Shown: positions 58,173 to 64,000 of the stretch, piece by piece
Numbering within the stretch: the first letter of the stretch is position 1
Layout: each line of letters begins with the position of its first letter
NCBI RefSeq assembly: GCF_000003195.3
Contig: NC_012871.2
Coordinates: 14,268,293-14,332,292 of the forward strand
Source of the DNA: Sorghum bicolor
Taxonomy: Eukaryota > Streptophyta > Magnoliopsida > Poales > Poaceae
DNA length: 64,000 nucleotides
Reading direction: 5' to 3'
Notes under the pieces: generated by a model
The model's input: the letters and a program-made list of their open reading frames with translations, nothing else
Databases searched by the model: none
Told to the model about the DNA's origin: nothing
Position numbers and translations under genes: made by a program

Positions 58173-60723
58173 TTGCTTCAGAGCAATTTCACGCCTTTGA
58201 CGAGGGGACACGGCCGGTACTATAGGTTGATCGGCTGGAGTTGCCGATGGAACAATGTCAGCTGAGAAATTACAAGAATAATTATAATTTGTAAAGATAA
58301 ATCCATCGGTGATAATTCTATGGTCATTACTTTACCTTGAGGAGGTGCAGTGCTTGTTTGTTCTGGCGGAACAACCGATGATATGATCAGATCAGCTGGA
58401 TCGGCAGTTTGCTTAGGTACGTCGGCTGGTGCTTATTGTGGCTGGGGTGCTGGTTGAGGAGGGGACGGTACTTGTTGTGTCTGGATTTCTGGTGAAGAAG
58501 GTGATGATTCTACATGGATCGGTGACGTTGGCTGAAGAGGAGGAGATGGTGCTGTCCTCTGGCGTTTTGGCTGTGACTTGGTGCTCTTGGGGCCTTTTCT
58601 CTTGACTTGGCTAGGCTGAGGGGCATCGGCACTTGTTTGAGTACTTCTAGTCTTTGCCGATTTGCCAGTTTGCTATTACAACAACCAAGATTTCATGAGT
58701 AAAAGTATGAAAGAATGTTGATCAAATATTGTTAAAAGGTAAAGCTTACCGATGAGGTTCCCATAAAAACTGATGTATCCTGAAAAGATTATGTGAGTAT
58801 GGGATAGAATCGGTATAAGCAAAGGAAATCAAAAGTCTACCTTGAAAGCCTGCGCCAGGGTAGTAGCAGCAACTGATGGGGATGTCTTTGACCGCTTGGT
58901 GGTTATCTTCTTAAAACACACATTTCGATGCATTAAAGCTGCCAGACTTGGTGTGTTGTGACCAATCAGAGAGATTGGACCTGACGGGAGGAGTTCGATC
59001 GGTCTTCCACTCCTGCTGACTGTCGGTGGTGGGTTGACAACCTGTTAAAAAGGAAAGAGTAAGTTACCGATAGGATCAAAAACAACGAAGGAACTGAGAT
59101 ATCAGTTGAAGACTTATAGTGTTATCGGGAACCTTATAGTTGGAGTCGATCATGCCACGGTATGTCACAGCTAATGTGCAGAATAGCTGCTCTTTCCATT
59201 CTTCCCACCACTGTTTGTACGCCTGAGTGATGAAGAGGGCCGGAATCCAAGCCGATAGATCGATATCTATCGTATCGGCATTTGGTTGAAGCTGGGCTAT
59301 CCTTATCCACTCGAGCCCACTGGTTATAGTTTCCCTGGGCTTCACCACGTCGGCGTAACAGAGTCTGATCGGCAGCTGCCCAAATGCCAGTTGACGAGCT
59401 AATGCCGATGGATTGTAAAACTCGTAAGTGGGGTTAGAGTTTTTCCCACTACCAAAGGTGTTTACTGGGATGGCCCTCAGAGTGATGATTGCCATCATCA
59501 GATCATTATCTTTATTAAGAGCATCATCAAAGGGATGAAAGATGAGTGGAAATATGGTTTCTGGATCTTCATAAGGCATCCATGCTCGTTGATCTTTGGG
59601 AAGACCATCATACAGAGTCTGGAAGAATCGGCTGACCTGGTCTTCATTACCGCCAGTGCCAGGTAGTACTATGGTAGCCTCACCGTAATTCAAGGGTGGG
59701 CGAGTTGCCGATTCTTCGTCACTCAGTTCATGGTCTTCGGTGATATCTCTGGGGAATTGTTGTGCAAAGAGGTCAAATCGGAGGCGTTTGTGCATGTGGA
59801 CATTAAGCCACATGTTGATGAACCACCAAGGACCTCCTAGGTTGCCAATGGGTTGGCCTAACAGGAGCTTCTCAGCTACTTGATGCAGGAGGTGATAGGC
59901 AGAACCAAGCAAGTATCGGCCGAGAGGAAATCGGCCGCCATCGGCTAGTCTTTCTGCTGCCGATAAGTAGACAGATGTTGGTCCTACCGATCGGCCACAG
60001 AAGACGAACTTGTCTAACCACATGTTCAGGAAAACAGCATGTTCCCTTTCACCGACTGGTCCCGTCCTCTAATACTTCTAGATATATCATGACCAACCGC
60101 CGATGTTGCGGGTTTTTACTTTGCGCTCGGGTTTGCGGTCGTATAGATGGCTATCATCGGCAGACGATATGTCTAAACCAGTGAGCATGAGCACATCGGC
60201 AAGAGTGGGGGAGCAGGGCCATGACCAAACAGAAAAGCATTGAAAGTCTCTGACTAGAAGTATGAAGCAGCTGTCAATAGTGATTCATTTCTTTCCATAT
60301 CGGCAATGGATAACCTAATACACTGGTCCAGTTTGCGCTCACCCCATTGGATTTCGTTTGAGTTGCCAACCCTCAAAAACCAATCTCTTCATCCCTTAGT
60401 AGAACTGGGCCAAGATCGGAAGGTATCTTTCCATAGATCTATAGAGAAATTTTTATCTCTAAAGGGGATTCTATTTGTCTCTACGTTGATCAGATCGGTA
60501 GGGTCCAGGTTACCCAATGGCCTGAGACATTGAAAGTGGGGTTGATCGGTGGGAATCACAATTTTATCTGCCAATTCCTAAAGGTTTGAAGTTTGGAAGA
60601 ACAGAAAAGGGAAAAAGAAAGAAAGAACGTACTCAGTAAATAGATTTGTAGAAGATAAAAGTACGATAAAAGAAAAGAAGATAGGATAGAATTGACCTCA
60701 GGGACGGTGAAGTTGATGGCCAT
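58173..60723 (-). pseudogene. Plant mobile domain (PMD-like) gene, six exons, decayed
   Basis: Minus strand. Proposed exons: 60723-60697 (MAINFTVPE), 60577-59133, 59041-58841, 58779-58750, 58672-58336, about 58262-58173, each bounded by GT and AG; reading frames join across the first four junctions. Exon 2 carries a domain resembling the aminotransferase-like plant mobile domain, with LADVLMLTGL, LDKFVFCG and GGPWWFINMWLN motifs and a tryptophan-rich QWWEEW end. Exon 5 is basic and proline/glutamine-rich. Defects: in-frame stops and a frameshift in exon 2 (about 60060-60390) and a TAA in exon 5 near 58434. The start is the first ATG after a TATA box at 60851-60858. The gene may continue left of 58088. 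In Arabidopsis this domain occurs in the MAIN/MAIL1 proteins and in transposon-borne genes. Confidence 0.7.
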
Positions 60724-60850
60724 GTCCTCCTGAAGAGGGAGAAGATCGAAGATTTGAAGAATTGCTGGGGAAGATCCTTGCTGGAAAGATGTCGGCGCCG
60801 GAAAGAAGGGTTTGGAGGATGTGGTGAAGGAAGAGTACCAAGGAAGGAAG

Positions 60851-60858
60851 TATTTATA
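60851..60858 (-). promoter_or_regulatory. TATA box of the antisense gene
   Basis: Minus-strand CTATAAATA lies about 130 bp upstream of the ATG at 60723, giving a normal plant leader length. It implies antisense transcription independent of the retroelement LTR. Confidence 0.55.
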
Positions 60859-61256
60859 GGGTAAAGTGAACAGGGGCAATTCTGACTTATCTCTTTGCCA
60901 TATCCGTGAAATTCGAGGGTGATCAGGTGGATATGGTAACTGTTCACACGGTAATCAAGGGATTGTGCAGGTGATTTGACAGCAAGCGGTCATGATTTTG
61001 AAGATATTTCACTTTATAAGATCTCCTGGTCAGTTCATCGGTAGTTTATTCTAACGGAAAACTTACCGATGAACGGATATTTAGGTGGTTTGGTTTGAGA
61101 GGTTGAAAGATTCGAGGTGTGTGCTAGAGATCTGGGCTGAGGTTGTTTGGATTTAGCAATTAATGATCGTCAGGAGGAATTAATTGCGAAAAGGGCGTTA
61201 TTATTAGAGAGAATTTCGGAGCATTCATGATTTTATACTCCAAAATTGAGGGTAAG

Positions 61257-62025
61257 TGTTGACACCGTTTTTGGACACGTATCTTTGGACCCGTATCTGG
61301 GGATTAATGGAATAAGTATCGGTAGGTGAAAAGAGTGATGATTGGTTATCAAAGGAATTGACGATAGGGATTGATGCCGATAGCGAAGTAGCAGGATGTG
61401 GCTAAGTCCAAGGATGGTGATTGATCTATGCCGATGGCCGATGCTGGTGGTTGATTTATGCCGATGACTGATACTGGTGGTTGCCGATACCAATGGAAGG
61501 TGGTTTGCCGATTGCCGATGATAACAAGAGGCGCAGGAATTGCTGATAGGATAGTGGTGATGTGTCGATCGCCTGTGGTAGGTAGATTAATGCTTTCCAT
61601 AGTTATTAGAGTTTGTTTTGTATATGGATTCCGTTCAATTTGGAATTAGAATCCTAGTCGTGTCTGGTTGTAATTCTTTTGAGCAGGGTATAAATATAAA
61701 CCCCGTAGCAATGTAATAGATATACACAATCAATCAAACACAAGTTTTTATATCTATTTCAGCATCTACTTTTTCGACGACTTTGTCACCTCGCGTATTT
61801 TCCTTTTACTTACGAGTTCTTAGGAATTCATCGAGTCAACCTCGGCGAGTTCTCAAGTTCCGCGTGAATACCTCATGACCGTGACATCCGGGCGCATCGC
61901 TATTGTCGGGACCAAAGTATTCGAGTTATCACCTTTGTCGATTGTAAGGTCAAATCGGTTGGCATGCCTTAACATCAATTCGGGTATTAGCCCTTTGTGT
62001 TTGCAGATCTATTTTTGCACCAACA
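61257..62025 (+). mobile_element. 3' LTR of the Tat-like element
   Basis: TGTTGACACCG to TTTTTGCACCAACA, 769 bp. A TATA box (TATAAATA) lies at 61689-61696. The interior 61420-61530 has repeated GCCGATG blocks. The right flank is CTAAT (62026-62030). A left TSD is not available because the 5' end is truncated. Confidence 0.8.
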
Positions 62026-62310
62026 CTAATTGAATAAGTGCATAGTTATCCGCTCTAGAGCTTTATTGAACTTGAGCTTCTTTAGTAGCTCACCTTAGCT
62101 ATCCTTAATTGAATATCTTTACCTAAGGTTTATTTTACCTATACCCACCAACTCGACTACCACACCTAAGGAATCACAGCCTGCCTTCCTTTGGGAAAAA
62201 AATAATTTCGACATCTAGTACTCTTAGGTGTAGTTCTGTGCACTTGTGAAATCCTTTAAATACCAACACACATTTTAGGCACATTTTAGGCACCGTTGCT
62301 GGGGATAGCC
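62026..62310 (+). mobile_element. 3' end of a plus-strand LTR with decayed primer site
   Basis: It resembles the last part of the 12068-13798 LTR (CTGCCTTCCTTTGGGAA, TTTCGACA and the GTAGTTCTGTG region), ending TACCAACA at 62268. An 11-bp direct repeat (ACATTTTAGGC) and a decayed tRNA-Asp site (AGGCACCGTTGCTGGGGA, 62288-62305) follow. The element is lost beyond about 62350. Confidence 0.6.
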
Positions 62311-62349
62311 TAAAGCCCTATCTTTGATAATAGCATTAAGGACTATCAA

Positions 62350-63816
62350 CAATGGCAAAGCATTGTGATCAATGATCCTAATAAAATTATTCTTGAGCAA
62401 GGTATCAAAGATATGATCACCAAAAGTAAAGTCAAAGGTGTACTTTGATTTCTTCAGCCAATTCTTTTGTGGCGTCAGCTTTAAATCTAGGAAAATGAAT
62501 GGATTAGATTTGACATCAATCCATTTGGCCACACCTTTGCAACTGCTTATGGGAGGTTTTAGCTTTGACAAAATCGCACTATCGGCCTTACCATATGGAA
62601 CAATATGTTGGCTGATAGAATCTGAATTATTTTGTCATCAAATAAAGTGTCATTCTCAATTGGTCTTTTATAACTATTTGCAAGGATGTATCTAACAGAT
62701 GTAGGAACTAAAATAGTTTGACCGGGTTGGAATTTAAGCAAACTATTTATATCTTGTACCTTGTTGATCAGGCTGGAGAAGTGCATATCCTTGATTTGAA
62801 TAGTGTTGCTCTTCATCTCTAGTAACCAATCAACAAGAAGGCTCAAATCACCCGGAAGCACCTTGACAACTACTGAAACAGAGGAAGTCAGCTTAGCCGA
62901 CTAGAAGTCAACTAGGCCGACTTGGGCACTAGCAAGGGCAGTCGACTTAGCTAACTAGAAAGTTGGCCTAGCTAACTATGGCAGGCGATAGTCGTAGTTA
63001 GCCTAGCCGACTGGGAAGTCAACCTTGCAGACTTAGAATTAGTAGGAGTTGGCTCAGCTGATTCTAGGCATCCCTCCTATGTTGCTTGTAGAGGCTTGAT
63101 CTCCATGAATGATGCGATAATCGCTAGATAAGTGTATAACCTCTTTAGCTCTTTCTGTTGTTTTCCATGTTTTTTTGTAGCAAGACTTGTTTGAGATATG
63201 ATTGATTCAGATGGGATAGCTTCTTTTTTCATACTCATGGCCAAAGACTTAGATATAATTGGCCTCTTGCTAGTACTCCCAAAGTATTTATTTATAAAAT
63301 CTTCATTTTGCTTCTCAAGCATTCTTTCAAACTCTAACATTGCCTTTTTGAAATCAATGTCTGATTGAGAATATTTTTCTGAATTCTTATTTATTACATG
63401 AGTTACTAGCAACATATGAAGATGAATCATGAGTACAAATATTTACCCACCTTTCATTGATTCGGCTAGAGTTAGGAGCAACATATGAAGCCGAATTATG
63501 AGCATCAATATTTGCATATGGTGCTAAATTTTTTAGAGTAATTGACTAAATAACTAGTATTGTCATAGCCAATTCTCTCATTCATCGGTATGTCTTGTGG
63601 CGGAACCACATATCGTGAGCTTATAGCCGATGAATAAGGATTTACATGTTGTATGTTGCTAGTAATATCAAAATTCAAAGAATTTATAATTGACATCGGC
63701 TCTTGATCATAGTATTCATAATCATTATGTGCATTATGAGGAGCATTATCAAAAGTAATAGCCAATGTGACATATCTAGTATCATTACAGCTAGCAACAC
63801 CAACATAAGAACTCAA
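62350..63816 (-). pseudogene. gag-like remnant of another minus-strand retroelement
   Basis: Several minus-strand frames can be read in order from right to left: 63816-63505, 63430-63077, 62861-62559 and 62571-62350. The last part (KWIDVKSNPFIFLDL, then KYTFDFTFGDHIFD and a DHNALP end) resembles the C-terminal gag region of grass Tat-like elements. Separating stops and frameshifts show decay. It ends abruptly where the plus-strand LTR/primer site lies, so an insertion or rearrangement boundary is near 62350. Assignment to gag is by resemblance only. Confidence 0.45.
62885..63060. repeat. Degenerate minisatellite, GTCGGCTTAGC-type units
   Basis: About seven imperfect repeats built on the words AGTCNRCTTAGC and GACTAGAAGTC, inside the gag-like remnant. 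Unit length varies between about 20 and 30 bp. Confidence 0.6.
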
Positions 63817-64000
63817 AGAACTTGCAAAATAACAATTGAGATCATAAGATGTATTTGCAAGTTGTACCTCAGGGTGATTGTAGTAAATTGTGATGAATCA
63901 CCTTGGTACTCCATAATTTAGAGCTTCACTGCCTTGCTGAATTTTTCAATAGCAAGCACAACGCAATGCAAAATTACACGCAAGATCACAGGGGTCAAAA
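63817..64000. other. No supported gene at window end
   Basis: AT-rich; probably continues the minus-strand retroelement remnant beyond the window. Confidence 0.4.

Larger units (their letters stand above)
58089..61256 (+). mobile_element. 3' part of a Tat-like retroelement carrying an antisense gene
   Basis: Internal DNA leading into the LTR at 61257. It contains a multi-exon plant mobile domain pseudogene on the opposite strand. Some grass Tat-lineage elements are known to carry an antisense ORF between pol and the 3' LTR, which fits this placement. The 5' side is truncated at about 58088. A weak polypurine tract (AAAATTGAGGGTAAG) ends at 61256. Confidence 0.65.

Overview
The window looks like intergenic DNA of a grass (Poaceae, probably panicoid; the species cannot be fixed from sequence alone). 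I see no convincing host gene. Almost everything is LTR retrotransposons inserted into one another, mostly Ty3/gypsy, with one Copia solo LTR and one hAT-type MITE. Several insertions are proven by LTR ends (TG...CA) plus matching target-site duplications (TSDs).

Layout. 1-92: end of a 46-bp tandem array. 93-2375: unassigned, probably old repeat. 2376-11896: a minus-strand LTR (2376-3650) interrupted by a second minus-strand element (LTR 3651-5260 plus 9587-9614, 3' internal region 9615-11896). That LTR carries a solo LTR (5261-9581, TSD acggt), which carries an internally deleted element (6238-9065, TSD cccgc). A MITE sits at 10391-10666 (TSD gtagggag). 11897-21716: another minus LTR split by an 8.9-kb Athila-like element (12068-20974) with a broken gag, no pol, an internal TATA promoter and a broken ATHILA ORF-1/env-like gene. 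21960-25954: LTR fragments in both orientations with a 1255-bp Copia solo LTR (24472-25726, TSD gtatg).

25955-51552 is a three-deep nest. A minus-strand gag-protease element (LTRs near 23366-25954 and 51035-51552) is split by a second minus-strand element (27894-48425, TSD ggcag), one LTR of which is split by a young, 14.5-kb Del/Tekay-type chromovirus on the plus strand (28084-42583, TSD cgatg; LTRs 3915 and 3912 bp with about 16 substitutions by my eye count).

The most interesting object is in that young element. Between its primer-binding site and gag lies an intact extra ORF (32825-33868, 347 aa). Starting at its first ATG, it carries a near copy of the histone H3 N-terminal tail: 16 of the first 21 residues after Met match, including the whole TARKSTGG block around H3 lysine 9, while H3 lysines 4, 14, 18 and 23 are all arginine. 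A coiled coil and an acidic tail follow. The same element encodes a chromodomain-like C-terminus after integrase, although in this copy it lies beyond an in-frame stop.

51553-64000: decayed internal regions, a 401-bp tandem duplication, a long TAA microsatellite, more LTRs, and a spliced six-exon pseudogene with a plant mobile domain running antisense to its host retroelement (58173-60723, with its own TATA box). The window ends in minus-strand gag-like remnants.
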